A stretch of 64,000 nt of DNA from Topomyia yanbarensis (taxonomy: Eukaryota > Arthropoda > Insecta > Diptera > Culicidae): NCBI RefSeq assembly GCF_030247195.1, contig NC_080672.1, positions 91,832,113 through 91,896,112 on the forward strand, read 5' to 3'. The first letter of the stretch is position 1, and the number at the start of each line of letters is the position of its first letter. Positions 22,471 through 33,824 of the stretch are shown in pieces. Made by a program: the position numbers and the translations under genes. The notes below the pieces were generated by a model. The model searched no databases. It had not been told where the DNA came from and worked only from the letters and a program-made list of their open reading frames with translations.

Positions 22471-25400
22471 ACAAAAAATCAAATTTCAAAATGTGTATAA
22501 AAAGCTTGGCTTGGGAATACGTAGAGTTGAGGCGAAAACTTAATATGAATAATAACGAGAATAACACTTTCCGAAAATAGAAGGATATTTCTGAGAAATG
22601 GTGTTTTCCATTTGTCTCTAGCGGGTCATGATCAGGATTACCACATACACGGATTATTCTGTATTTCACAGATTTTTCAAGATAATTTACTACCAAGATT
22701 CTGTATATACAATGTATATACATATTAGAGATTTGGCTAAAACACAGATTTTCAGTGTAGGTTTGTAGTACCCAGGCTAACAGAATTTCGAATAAAACTT
22801 AAAAAGCATTCTATACAGTTCAGACCTTAAGCAACCGCTGAGGCGTAGATCAAAAACGTCAAATTTAGGTCATTTGTTCCCCAGATAAAACAATACAATC
22901 AATCTGATTGTTATATTTGTGATCGGTGACCACAATTAATTTTTCATTGTCAAAATATTGTTTTTTGGGAGGCTTCTGGTCAATTTTGGAATACAGATTT
23001 TCGATTCAGAATTTTTCTCTAGCGATGCAGATTCCAGATTTTGTTCACGAAAATATACAGATTTCAATGAGGCAACCCTGGTCATGATCGATTATTATGC
23101 GCATTTGATATTTGTTGTACACCGAAACCCGTTCATATCAGCCCCTTGGTTTATTTTAGGGTGGCTAAACGGGTATTTTGAGAAAATCGGGACATATTTT
23201 TGATAAACCGAAGTTGTTAAAATATTCCTCTATAGTTTCTAGGCATTAAAAAATAGAATTTTTTATTTTTGCATATTGTGCGTCTCTAAGACAAGCAAAA
23301 TATGCTCAAGAAAGGATTTACTGATTTGGTTCGTCTGCTAGAGCCCATCAAATATATTTTCATATGAAGATGACAAAATCGGGTCAAAAAGACAATCGGG
23401 GATTTGAAAAATCGGGTCTTCACTGTATTATCAATCATATGGATAGGTTAAATAAATGTCCGTAAACAGGTATTTAAGATAAAGATCACATCATTTCTAA
23501 ACCGCCAATTTGTGAGGTTTAGTATCTTCGAAGAATTTTACAACGTAACACAGCAAGCTTTCTGATAAAAAAAAAACTTTGGCTTTTTACTAATTTAGCC
23601 CTTCGTAAGTCTCGCAGATGGCTCTGAACGAGAGCTGCTGGCGCACTAAGACAATTTCGCAAGATTTTCAGAGCAGCATAGTGCCGCACTAGTGACGTAA
23701 AGTTATCTAAAAGTTTCGCGAAAAAAAATTGTACCTGTAATGGTGATAATTTTCCCTAACGAGTTTTGAGATATGCAAATTTCCGAAATGGGAAAATTTT
23801 TGGATGAATCCAAAATTTTGTGCATAAGGACACAAGACCTAACATAAAGTATGTTTTTTAGTGTTTCGGATTCTCCTCGTCAGTAACTAACATCAACTTA
23901 ATGCTAGTTTGATAAGTCCAAACCAGCAACAAATTGGCGCAAGTTAGACACTAAAATCCAAAAAGTTACACGTCTTGCGTGAACACTAAACAACTGGCTT
24001 ATACCAAGTGATGTCTCGATAGTAATCACAAATGAAAAAATGGTCGTAGTTTGATCGATTTATATATCATTTCTTTTATAAGAAATGTAAAAATATTTTC
24101 AAAACCTTGTGTCTAATAGAAAATCGAACATTTTGTATGATCCTATTGATATACGTCTTGTGTTGAAGTATAAAAAAAACAAACAAAAAAAAATTAGTAC
24201 ACCAAAAAGTGTCATGAAGCTGTCAAAATTCGAATACACTTTCACCACACCAATTGTGAAACATTTGATGCTTTTTGAGTCTACATTTAAGTTTAATCAT
24301 TCTGCTTGTCGACACGTATTCTTCAGTTGGAAAGTCCAGGCACTTTAAAAAAATAAAATTTATATTTATGGGATAATTCGTTGAATCAAACATAAAATTA
24401 CATACTCAATAGTTATATATTATTGAATCATCATTATTTGCTGTAATTTGAATATAATTTGTTTCGGTTATCACTTTCATGATTGAAAGCAAACGTTTTT
24501 TACTCCTGCTCAGACGCATCTAACCGAAAACATGCTAACTGGCAGCCATGCTTGGCTACCTTATTGCCACAGCCTACCTCTAGCTTCTGTTTGTATACAA
24601 TCCTCTTGTTTCCATACCTACCCTTCACCCATCCGCAGAATATTTTCTACTCGGACCGCACCGAGGCCATTCGAGGGGCGTAGTGTGTCTCTGTCTACTA
24701 CTACTACTACTAATACTACTACTTAGTGCCGCTGCTGCCACAAAACGATGCGTTTCCCGGAGGAGCGTGTGCGGTTTGGTTTTTTTTCCTACGCTATCTA
24801 CACCATATTATAGTTTTATGAATGGGTGCTTGAACTTAGAAGTATTCAAGGTTACAGGAAGAGAGATGGAACAGAACGGACAGTAGGGTTCTTGGTGGCG
24901 CACATTGGTTGGTTCGCCCATAGGTCAATATTGCAAAAAATATATTCCGAGAAAATTATGCCGTTTTATAGCTTTATAATTGGATGGACTGATTTTTTAG
25001 TGTTCATATGAATGTGTCGTGTAGTTCGTAATTGACCTAAATCAGTACTTTATCGATGAACAATTGTTCATCAGAAACATATTTTGTCGGACTTTCAATA
25101 ATAAAATTATTATGAATTATTATCTTTTTTGGTTTTGTGTCCTTCACGCACAAAACTGGTTTAACTTACTTTTCTCCTTAGGAGACTATTTTTTCACAAG
25201 CAAATGAAAACAATTAAAACTAAACTTGTTTTTACTATTTCATCATCTAGAAAATCAAAGGTATGTTCGCATTCAGCTTTTCATTAATTAGAAAAAAAAC
25301 GTAGTTCTCAAAGAATATAACCGTGCCCGCCTTGCTTTAACATTATTGGAACCACTGTGCGGCGCTGTGCAACAGCGTAAAATGGGGTGTTTAGGAAAAA

Positions 25401-25559
25401 GAGCTCCGGTTATAAGAGGGATCATCCACGAGGCAACGCAATTTAGTATGGCGCACATGGACCGATAGTTTACAATCTGGGATTACTTTGTGGCACATGT
25501 CGAACTCCGTGATGATGATGATGATGATGATGCTCAAGATCTGCTATGGAGGGCTGTAA
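22471..25559. other. AT-rich stretch with simple repeats, no gene
   Basis: Contains a (CTA)n microsatellite at about 24698-24724 and a (GAT)n microsatellite at 25510-25531. The patch near 22980-23060 repeats CAGATTT/CAGATTCC, as in the hAT-type MITE at 27107-27525, and may be a decayed relative. A CGGATTCTC/CTAACATCAACTTA patch near 23865-23900 resembles the GCGTTTCGACTTCG MITE family. Short frames here look random. Confidence 0.4.
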
Positions 25560-26220
25560 ACAACTCGAAGAAAAATTGTTTATAAACTACTATAACTTTA
25601 TGGTTTGACTGAGCTATATAGAGCACCACTCTTATGGTAACGAAATGACTTCTAGCAGGTGCTTCGGAAGTTATTATAGAAATGAGCAGGATTACGTTCA
25701 ACCTTGCATGAGATTTTACTTGTACAATGTTATATCTTTGTGGTAATACATGTTAAAGCTTTGATGCGTTAGAAGAAAATGTTTGTCTTCAAAAACATCT
25801 GAAGATGTTGGCAAAAAATGAAATTACCCAGTGATAAAACGTTTAAATCAATTTTACGATGGACAACATAAAAGATATAGTTTCGCAGAGTTGGCTGTCC
25901 TTTTTCTAAAATTTGAAAATTAACTTTTTAAGGTTCTAGATAGAGTTTTGCAGTCATTCAGAAAATTGAAGAATATCATGTTTTAAAAAGCTCTATGTCT
26001 TGTACTTAGCATTTTATATGAAATTGACCAATACATATATGGTATATCTTGAAAAATGTTTTTATTCATATAACTTTTCCGTTTTGATTTTTCGATGAGA
26101 TGGCTTTAGAAACAGCTTCAGATATTTAAAAGGAGCACAGTTTATCTGAATATATCGAACCTCTAGCTTCTTTCTTTATTAGGCTATACCCGCTTTTTTT
26201 TTTTTTCAAAAATAGACTTG
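25560..26220. mobile_element. Fragment related to the 33825-35794 element
   Basis: Shared ordered blocks include CATCTGAA(A/G)AT, TAACTTTTCC, GAACCTCTAG, GAAAATGTTTGTCTTC-like text and GTTCTAGATAGAGTTTTGCAG, which correspond to interior blocks of the long-TIR element (for example near 34490-34560 and 34905-34960). Ends are not identifiable. Confidence 0.45.
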
Positions 26221-26340
26221 GTTTTAAAATCTACTGCATACAAAAACTGTGAATTTTCGTCTGGCAGAAACGGTATTTAATGTTAACCGTCCTAATCAAA
26301 GATATTAATATTTAAAGAAGTTGTCTTTTTGGGGCGGGTA

Positions 26341-26505
26341 TCGCTTGATTATAGAGATTTTAACCTTAGTGCCATTCGCGTCCTTTCGGATTAGAGAAAT
26401 CTCTTTTGGAAAAAAATCTCTAACCCAATTTGCGGGGTTGGGAATCGAACCTGGGATAGCTGCGCACAAGACAATCGATTTACCAACTACGCTATGCCAG
26501 TCCCC
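26341..26505 (-). mobile_element. tRNA-headed SINE type A, copy 2
   Basis: On the minus strand: GGGGACTGGCATAGCGTAGT, GGTAAATCGATTGTCTTGTG, the B box GGTTCGATTCCCAACCCCG, a GGGTTAGAGATTT body and the end AACCTTAGTGCCATTCG-complement block up to CTCTATAATC. This is close to full length at about 165 bp. It lies beside the fragment related to the long-TIR element, much as the copy at 35318 lies inside that element. Confidence 0.82.
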
Positions 26506-27106
26506 ATCCAAATAATTCATATTGTAAATTTAATGGTTTGAATTTAACGTGGTCAGATCTAGATAAATACTTTGGTTTGAATTAGGATAAAAAGCTTACC
26601 TTTAAGAGGATTGAGATCGTAGCAACCATCGATGACGAAAGTGGAATTTCTTGGCAGCCGCAATTTTGCTTCCGAAATTAATTTCTATGTTCGAAGTTTG
26701 AAAATCAGTATTAACTCTATCAACCGTGAAGTGAATCTTTGTGAAGTGTCAAATATATAGCTCTAGATTTATGTATGGATGTTTCGGCCAGGATGAAATT
26801 AACCCGTTAAACGGCAGGAGAAAAAATATTGACCGAAAATCATTTTTTGGATGCAATTAAGACGCATCTTCAAAGTATTAAACGGTGGCTGACGATAAAC
26901 GTGAACAGTGTTATCACATTTATAATTGGTACTAAAACAATGTTAAAATTGAAGAATAGCGTGTTTGAAAGCTATCTGCAGTGAAGCGTGTAGCCGGAGC
27001 TGGTCAAATGGAACGCTTACCACTTGAACGGTTTAGAAATTTGCAAATACTGCTTAGGTCGCTGGTTGATGCAGAATGATCAATGGAGATAAGTTGAATT
27101 TTGGAG
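26506..27106. other. Unassigned AT-rich sequence
   Basis: No gene or repeat boundary is supported. Confidence 0.4.
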
Positions 27107-27525
27107 CAGGGATGCCAAACTTCCAGATTTATCTGGATGCTTCTAGATTTTTAAGCGTCGTCCAGACATACAGATTTATGTTTGTCTGATCCAGATTTCA
27201 GAATTTGTCCAGATTTATGCAGACAAATTGAAAAATAACAAAATGAGATACAAGAATGCATCTTCGATTTTTAAACCACCTACGATTTTGAAAACAAAAC
27301 TTATTAGTTATTGGAAACACAAAATAGCAAAGTTTTTTTTTCGCCAAAATAGTATAAATTTTGTTGAGTTTTCATCAGCTGGAAATTTCAGCAATCCAAG
27401 ATGCTGTAAGCTCACAGACTCACATTTAATCCTCAAGCTTTTTCAAAAAAAAATTATGCTATCCAGACAATTCTAGACTTTTTCGAAAATTATTAGACTT
27501 CTTGGAAAAACACTTGGCATCCCTG
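27107..27525. mobile_element. hAT-type MITE with perfect 8-bp target duplication
   Basis: The terminal inverted repeat CAGGGATGCCAA (27107-27118) matches TTGGCATCCCTG (27514-27525), and TTTTGGAG is duplicated exactly on both sides (27099-27106 and 27526-27533). An 8-bp duplication with CAGGG-type ends is the hallmark of hAT transposons. The 419-bp body repeats CCAGATTTAT-like words and has no transposase frame, so it is non-autonomous. The perfect duplication indicates a fairly recent insertion. Confidence 0.9.
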
Positions 27526-27533
27526 TTTTGGAG

Positions 27534-27739
27534 GATCACAGCGCAATCTAGCGCTTTTAGTCGGAAGAGATTAGCGCCGGCTTGACGTTAAATCCCTAAA
27601 ACTAAAACACACTTTGTGTTTCACTTTGTGAACGACTTTTCAAACGTGATGTCCCGCCCGAGTAGAAGTTCTGTTTATGCCGATAAGACGCAGTGAAGCC
27701 ATAACTTGTCTTGGCTTAGCAGGCCTATGCGAAAACCAA
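27534..27739. mobile_element. Fragment of the GCGTTTCGACTTCG MITE neighbourhood
   Basis: GTCGGAAGAGATTAGCGCCG, TTTCAAACGTGATGTCCCG and ATGCCGATAAGACGCAGTGAAG correspond to blocks seen near 33010-33160 (GCTAGCGCCG, GCGTGATGTCCCG, ATGCCGATGAGA). The terminal block is missing here. Confidence 0.55.
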
Positions 27740-28020
27740 AACACCAAAATTTCTCACTATGGGGAAAATTTTTGGTAAAACCAGTATTTGTACATGAAGG
27801 CCACAAATCCTAACTTATTGGTCATGGGTGCGTTTCGACTTCGTTTCATCAGAAACCGACACTAACTTTTTGTCGGAATCGATTAGCGCCGGCGCTAATA
27901 ATTAGTGTCGTTTTCTGATGAGACAAAGTCGAAACGCACCCACGACTAATAAGTTAGGATTCATTTACATTTAGACTAGTTTTACCAAAAAATTTCACCA
28001 TAGTGAGAAATTTTGGTGTT
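27740..28020. mobile_element. Long hairpin MITE (GCGTTTCGACTTCG family)
   Basis: The sequence from ACACCAAAATTTCTCACTAT to its inverse ATAGTGAGAAATTTTGGTGT folds into one near-continuous hairpin. Each arm is about 130 bp around a GCGCCGGCGC centre (27886-27898). The arms include GGGTGCGTTTCGACTTCG and AGAAACCGACACTAA, the family signature. Non-coding. A transcript would form long double-stranded RNA. Confidence 0.82.
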
Positions 28021-28298
28021 TACACAATTTTTCTCCTTAGGATGATATATAGCATAGTGCAATCTAGCGAATAATCGGCACCGTCAAGATTATCAATTTT
28101 CTTTTACGAATGAAACTGAAGTGTTATGTTGATGATGTAGCTATTTTTTGCCTAATTTAATTTTACTAAATACATGCTAGAATCAGAAATGAGTTTTCAA
28201 CTCAAAGCGAACAAGTTTCGTTTCGATTTAAAAAAAACTCGAAACCCTCCGGTTTTGATTGTTTGAAGATTACGAATTGTTGGCCTCGGGATCTATTC

Positions 28299-29944
28299 CA
28301 ACCTTGAAGGCCTTATATAGGGTGTTTGGTTCATGGTTAAGAATCTCTCGGGGGGTGATAGACTGCCATATTTGGAATAAAAAATTGTTCTACACATACC
28401 ATCAAATCTCAACCGTTACAGAGTTATTGAATTTTTGTGTAATAAACTTATTTGTCTTAAAATACCTCTAACTTTAAAAGTATACTTTGTATTTTAAATG
28501 TTTTAGTTCCATTCAAAAGGTGAGAAAATTTCGCATTGAGTGATGCCCTCACATGTTTCAGCTAATGAGTTTAAGTAGCCTTTTCAAAGTAATTTATTGA
28601 AAATTAAACAATTTTAAACGATTTTTCGTTCATTTCTGGAAAATCCTAATGGTTAACCTCATCATTTTAATAATTCAGATTGTTAGTCTTGATGAGCTGC
28701 TTAATTCGTTCGTTGACATGATACACTTACCTTTTCTTATTTTTGTGATTTTGGGTTATTCAACTTGGATATTTTTATCTCATTTTCACTAGTACCAGCT
28801 CTAATTGAAAAAATTATGGCACTTATTGTGCTTTTTTTCTTTTTATTCGAAAGCCAGGAAAATTTTACAGTGAAAATGTATTAATACCCTTCAGTTAAGT
28901 GAATGTAGTATTCTTTTAAAAGTAAATTAGTTTAAAGTGCTATTATTAGCATTTTCGTTAATTTTCTTAAAATAGTAAATAATAAACATCACCATTATTA
29001 TCATGGAAATAATGCATCTCAGCAAGTTCTACAGTTCTTTCTTTGGCTCCATTCAATTATCTCTTTTGGTTTCGACGCAAAATCGTTTTTATCACATCGT
29101 TTCATATGCAAAAATAACGATTTCGAACCCACTACATTTGTGGCGAGCTCATGCTGTGTTAACTATTAAATAGCAGCAAAATGAAAAGAGATATAGACAA
29201 AGTGGCAAATAAAAAGTTATAGAGAACATTAAGGGGCATCAAATGAACAATAGTAACGATAAATTTTGTTGATTAATAATTAGTATAATTAAAAAACTCC
29301 AAAAAAACACAAATTTTGAGTTATTTCGTTAGTAAAAAATCATTTAGTACACTTAACTAAAAGATATTTGTACATACACTGATAGGACATTTTCTCAGCT
29401 TTCCAATGAAATCTTGTAAATAACGATATAAAGCATATTTTTTAGATTAGAGTCTTTTAAGCACTTGCAAGTCGGTTACAGGAAAAGTATAGTAATGAAA
29501 TTACAAAGAAATGAGAAGAGATAGAAATATGACGTCCAAGAACAAATTATGAATCGTCCTAAAACCCAACTTTTGGATAATGGATATTGCTATAATCATA
29601 CTTCATTATTTCGAGAAAATTAGCAAAAACCTCCTCAAAAACACTAACTTTTAACTACTTTACAGCTAAAAGGTAATTAAAACTAATTACTTAAAAGATA
29701 TGAGAACACCATTCAATAGGAGATTTTCTCACCTTTCGAATGGAACTGAAATATTTAAAATACAAAGTATACTTTTAAAGTTAGAGGTATTTTATAATAA
29801 GTTTTTTACACAAAAAGTTCAATAACTCTGTAACGGTTGAGATTTGATGGTATGTGTAGAACAATTTTTTTCTCCAAATATGGCAGTCTATCACCCCCCG
29901 AGAGATTCTTAACCATGAACCAAACACCCTGTATATCAAGGTTG
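28299..29944. mobile_element. Long-TIR DNA element, 1.65 kb, non-autonomous
   Basis: The left arm 28299-28560 (CAACCTTGA ... TAGGGTGTTTGGTTCATGG, GGGGGGTGATAGACTGCCAT) is the inverse of the right arm 29690-29944. Arms of about 245 bp show roughly the same order of motifs with scattered substitutions. The right half holds an internal diverged duplication of the arm's inner part (GACATTTTCTCAGCTTTCCA near 29385 and GAGATTTTCTCACCTTTCGA near 29715). No transposase is present. The short frames at each end (28259-28471 plus, 29781-30122 minus) are the same arm read from both sides and should not be annotated as genes. Confidence 0.8.
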
Positions 29945-32160
29945 CAGAACATGCAAAATTATAACTGGTGGTGTCATCGTTACCAGAAAAGTTTTCAGTC
30001 GCCTTGGAAACAATGTTGTTTATTGTCTCAAAACAGGTGCAGTGGCAAATTTTCAATCGTTGCACACTACGACTATTCTGTTTAAGGAAAAAAATTATAT
30101 ACTTGTATATACTTATACCCATCCCGAAATTAAAAAAAAGAATCGAAAAAAATTGTTTTTCGACGACTTATAACAACATTTTAGCTCGTGTGGCTTGAAC
30201 ATATCATTGAGAAAAAGTTGAAGAAGATAGCTATTTCCAACCATCAAAGACAATTGGTTTATGCTTCTGCCCGACCCAGTGCGAAGCGAACTACCATAAC
30301 TACTGAACTCATTAGAGCAATGTGGCCTTGAAACATTCCAACCCCGTGCTTTAGTAGATCTACACATAACTACACCATCGTTCGCAACTTTGTGAGCCGG
30401 GGTGTAGACGCGGTAGTTCTTCATAAAAAGCTAGCGCCACTAACATGATATGCCTGCTTTAGACAGTAAATCACAATTCTGGCCTTATCCAGGCGAAATT
30501 TAAAGGTATCTGTCACAGCTGAACTTTTTTTGTGCCAACTCTTTCGGAATCATCAGAATATTTAGTGTATTATCTTTGATGTGAAAGAAGATCGGATATG
30601 GTTCGACCGAGTTTAACATGTGCGATTTTAAACGGGAAGTTGGAGTCTTTGATAACGAATCTGGTTGAACATCCATTCTAGCATCAGTTGGGTCTTTTCA
30701 GGAGAGTTTATTTTTACATGAAATTAGAAAATTTTCAAAAAATAATAGATATAATAAATTAAAAGCCAAGTCAGTAGACGAGCAATAATGTGGTAATCTA
30801 TATTCAACCAATTTTATTAGTAACTGGCGTGAAGAATGTGTGAAAACTGCAATCCTAAATTGATATAGCGTTTTTAGACTCTCTCTAGGGACTAAAGAAG
30901 AATATTTTAAGAGCTTCGGAAAAAAAGGTTTCCAGATTTTGTCATTTTGTCAGCCTAAAATAAACCAAACCGCTGATAAAAAATGAAAGAAGTCTGACTT
31001 AAAAAAAACAGTCTTGTTTCATGTAACATACCTACTATTCATCGCTGAAAAATTCATGATCGAACATGTTCAACTCTTTCCGTCGTCGAGACCAGACAAC
31101 GCAAACGCCAGCATCGAGTCAGACATTTTTGGAGAAGGTCAGATCCCAGACCGTTTCAATTCCTGGAAAATCTCATAATCTGTGTGACCCGATTGGAACA
31201 GCAACACAAGTCAAGTGTGTGACTGAGGGTTTACTCCAACCGAAAGTGGGCTTGGGTTTGAAAGTAAACATTAGGAAAGATCGTTTCCTGCTGAAAATAA
31301 ACATGTGTGTACCAATACAAAGGAGCATCATCTGCATTCCACGTTGTAAAGTTCGTTACCTGACGATCGATCGAAGGTAAGTCAATAACACAAAGCAGAA
31401 CGTGTGGTAGACACAAAAGTGTAAACAAAATTTTCGCGGGAAAAGACGCAAATGACGCCGTTTTTTGCTCACCTTTCCTGAAGTTGAGTTGCAAACACAC
31501 AAAGCCCTCGAGCCGCATTTCACAACGCAACATGGCATCAAGAGGACCTCCTGAAAGGAACAGTCAGAAGACCAAGATGAATGAATAAGCAGACAGAAAG
31601 GAAAAAAAAACTCGTTCGCCGTTTCTTATGTGCAATGCTCCTTTCTGTGCTTCGTTTGGGGTGCGTTCCGTACCGAAGGTTCCGAGAAACGAATGGCTTG
31701 GAAATACCTACCTACATAGAAGTAACAACAACAACAGACACCATACTCAGCATCGGGGGGCAATGTAGAGAAAGATCATGTAAAAACAAAACTGGAGGAA
31801 AAATAAAAATAAATGATGACGATCGTGATGACCGTCATCGTCATCGTCGATGAGGGATCATCGTGCTCTGCCGTAGATAATGAAACGAAAAAGTGAGATA
31901 GACCAAAGACACAAAGCACTCGGCAGTAGACAGACACGAGTCATTGCACGTATTTTGGAGTCCACGATCTGTGAGTGGGTTTCAAACATGCTGCGAGAGA
32001 TGGGTGATTTTTCAACCGAAAACTGTGGGATGACTAAACGAGCGTACCCACCTAATTCAGAGCAAGATTATAATGAATAACATCGACCAGGAAATAAAAT
32101 GACCGAGACCACCATCGGATGATTTAAGCATTTTGACTCTAGCAGATTATCGCCGACCAC
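29945..32160. other. Unassigned sequence, locally GC-richer
   Basis: From about 31060 to 32500 composition is more balanced and lacks visible repeats, which may mark conserved non-repetitive host DNA. A plus-strand frame at 31066-31380 (104 codons) has no recognised family. A CGTCATC-rich simple repeat lies at about 31817-31853. No gene is claimed. Confidence 0.4.
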
Positions 32161-32180
32161 CACCTTTCTTTCACCTGGCG

Positions 32181-32187
32181 TATATAA
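32181..32187 (+). promoter_or_regulatory. Candidate TATA box
   Basis: TATATAA stands in a GC-richer context, 41 bp before an ATG (32228) opening a 66-codon frame that begins MAKPEEVEPEP. A GTAATA sequence directly after that peptide could act as a splice donor. This is weak inference from spacing; no transcript evidence or homology supports it. Confidence 0.2.
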
Positions 32188-32522
32188 TGCCTTCCCCGAT
32201 ACACCTGTCCACCTACTTCACCGAACGATGGCGAAGCCCGAAGAAGTTGAACCCGAACCGGTAATATTTATGAGGCGGGCGATGATCACGAGCGAAGATC
32301 ATATTTACTATCATCGACACCATCACCTCTCTAGGCTCCGTGACGAGTGCGGCTGGATGTTCTACAGAGAAGCTTTTGTTGGTGTGTTTACTTCACAGCT
32401 CGGCCGGAACGATCGACGTACGCTGTAACATGACTAGTCATGTCGGACGAACAGGCTGGCGGGTGCTCGGTGGGCGGGGAGTGCGAAGGCGGAAACCTAT
32501 AACATCATGCGAAAGAGTGTAG

Positions 32523-32960
32523 GATTACTGCATATGTGGAACATAGTTCCACTGCAACGATGTAGTCTAGAAAGTCGAGAAACAAATGTGGAAGAAACAC
32601 GATCATGTCACCGTTCTGGACGTAGGAGTTAGCAGATCTATTTCAATGGAATTTGATGACACCATTGGCAATAAAAGAAGGGGAACTTAATTTGTTTCGA
32701 TGAACACGTTTAAGCATCGCGACTAAATTCTACTAGACGTTAAAAATAATCCTCCTGTATTTTAGAGTGGGTGTTTGAAATATATTTGATACATTGTGCA
32801 CTTTTCTTAAGCCATGGGCATCGGGATATATAAGGGAAGGGTGACAGTGACAGGTATCTTTAAAGGTCTATTTTTTTAATACGTACCGTTTTTTATAATC
32901 AAAATTAGTGCGGAAAAAATTTTTTTTTTGAAAGAAACAGCTTAAATATCTTAAATTATC
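32523..32960. other. Unassigned sequence
   Basis: Nothing recognisable is present beyond AT-rich text and a T run near 32870 and 32920. Confidence 0.4.
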
Positions 32961-32964
32961 TATG

Positions 32965-33170
32965 AAATTTGCGTTTCGATTTCGTCTCATCAGAATCCGA
33001 CACTAACTTAGTGACAGGACTAAGCTAGCGCCGAATTGACTTTAGCTCCAAAAAGGGTAAAACACTATTGGTATTTCTAAGCAAACATCTAGTCTTGCGT
33101 GATGTCCCGAAAGAAAAGGCGTTATGATTATGCCGATGAGAATTAATGAAGTCGGAGCTTGGTTTGATTT
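32965..33170 (+). mobile_element. MITE half, GCGTTTCGACTTCG family
   Basis: GAAATTTGCGTTTCGATTTC, CATCAGAATCCGACACTAAC, GGACTAAGCTAGCGCCG, GTCTTGCGTGATGTCCCG and ATGCCGATGAGA run in the same order as at 62160-62300. The right half appears replaced by the hairpin that follows; the phrase TTGGTTTGATTTA occurs on both sides of that hairpin (33160-33172 and 33603-33615), consistent with insertion into the MITE. Confidence 0.7.
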
Positions 33171-33204
33171 ATATGTTACTATGTTTTAATTGCCGCAAGG
33201 TTCT

Positions 33205-33602
33205 ACTGTATCGATTTTGTTGGCTATTTTCGGCAAATTTGAGACTAAAAGAAACGAAAGCAATGAAATTGAAAGACGGATAGGTATTCTAGAGCGAATC
33301 AGTTATAAACTTAGAACGGAAAACTAGAACTAGGCAGGCTCATTTGGGCATGATCGAAAGGAAATGTGAAGAATTCTTTGTACTACCATAGACCATGCGG
33401 TAGACTTGGGTGCAACGCCCAACTCCTACTCGGCAGAAGGCAAATAATTCTTCACATTTCCATGTGAGCCTGCCTAGTTCTAGTTTTCCGTTCTAAGTTT
33501 ATAACTGATTCGCTCTAGAATACCTATCCGTCTTTCAATTTCATTGCTTTCGTTTCTCTTAGTCTCAAATTTGCCGAAAATAGCCAACAAAATCGATACA
33601 GT
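33205..33602. mobile_element. Foldback element, about 400 bp
   Basis: The arms 33205-33390 and 33440-33602 are near-perfect inverted copies (ACTGTATCGATTTTGTTGGC against its complement, then TTGCCGAAAATAGCC, ATTGAAAGACGGATAGG, CTAGAACTAGGCAGGCTCA). The spacer between them is about 50 bp (CATAGACCATGCGGTAGACT). Arm identity is high, so the element is recent or maintained by gene conversion. It has no coding capacity. Confidence 0.82.
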
Positions 33603-33824
33603 TGGTTTGATTTAGCAAGCCAATGCAATTGCATTGTGATGTTTCTAATCAGCGAAGAAAAATTAGGTAAAAACTATTTTTTCAGCGTTTTCCTCAAATA
33701 GAGCTGGCCGAAGATTTAACTTGAAGAATTTTTTTTAGGTCGTTTTGAAATGTTCACAGTATAATATGCAAAATGAATTTCGTATGTAGAATTTTACTTT
33801 TTATTGCATTTTTAGTAAACAATG

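Noticed and set aside
29781..30122. Minus frame sharing the peptide YRVFGSWLRISRGVIDCHIW with a plus frame at 28259
   Set aside because: The shared peptide comes from the inverted arms of a DNA element, not from a gene family.
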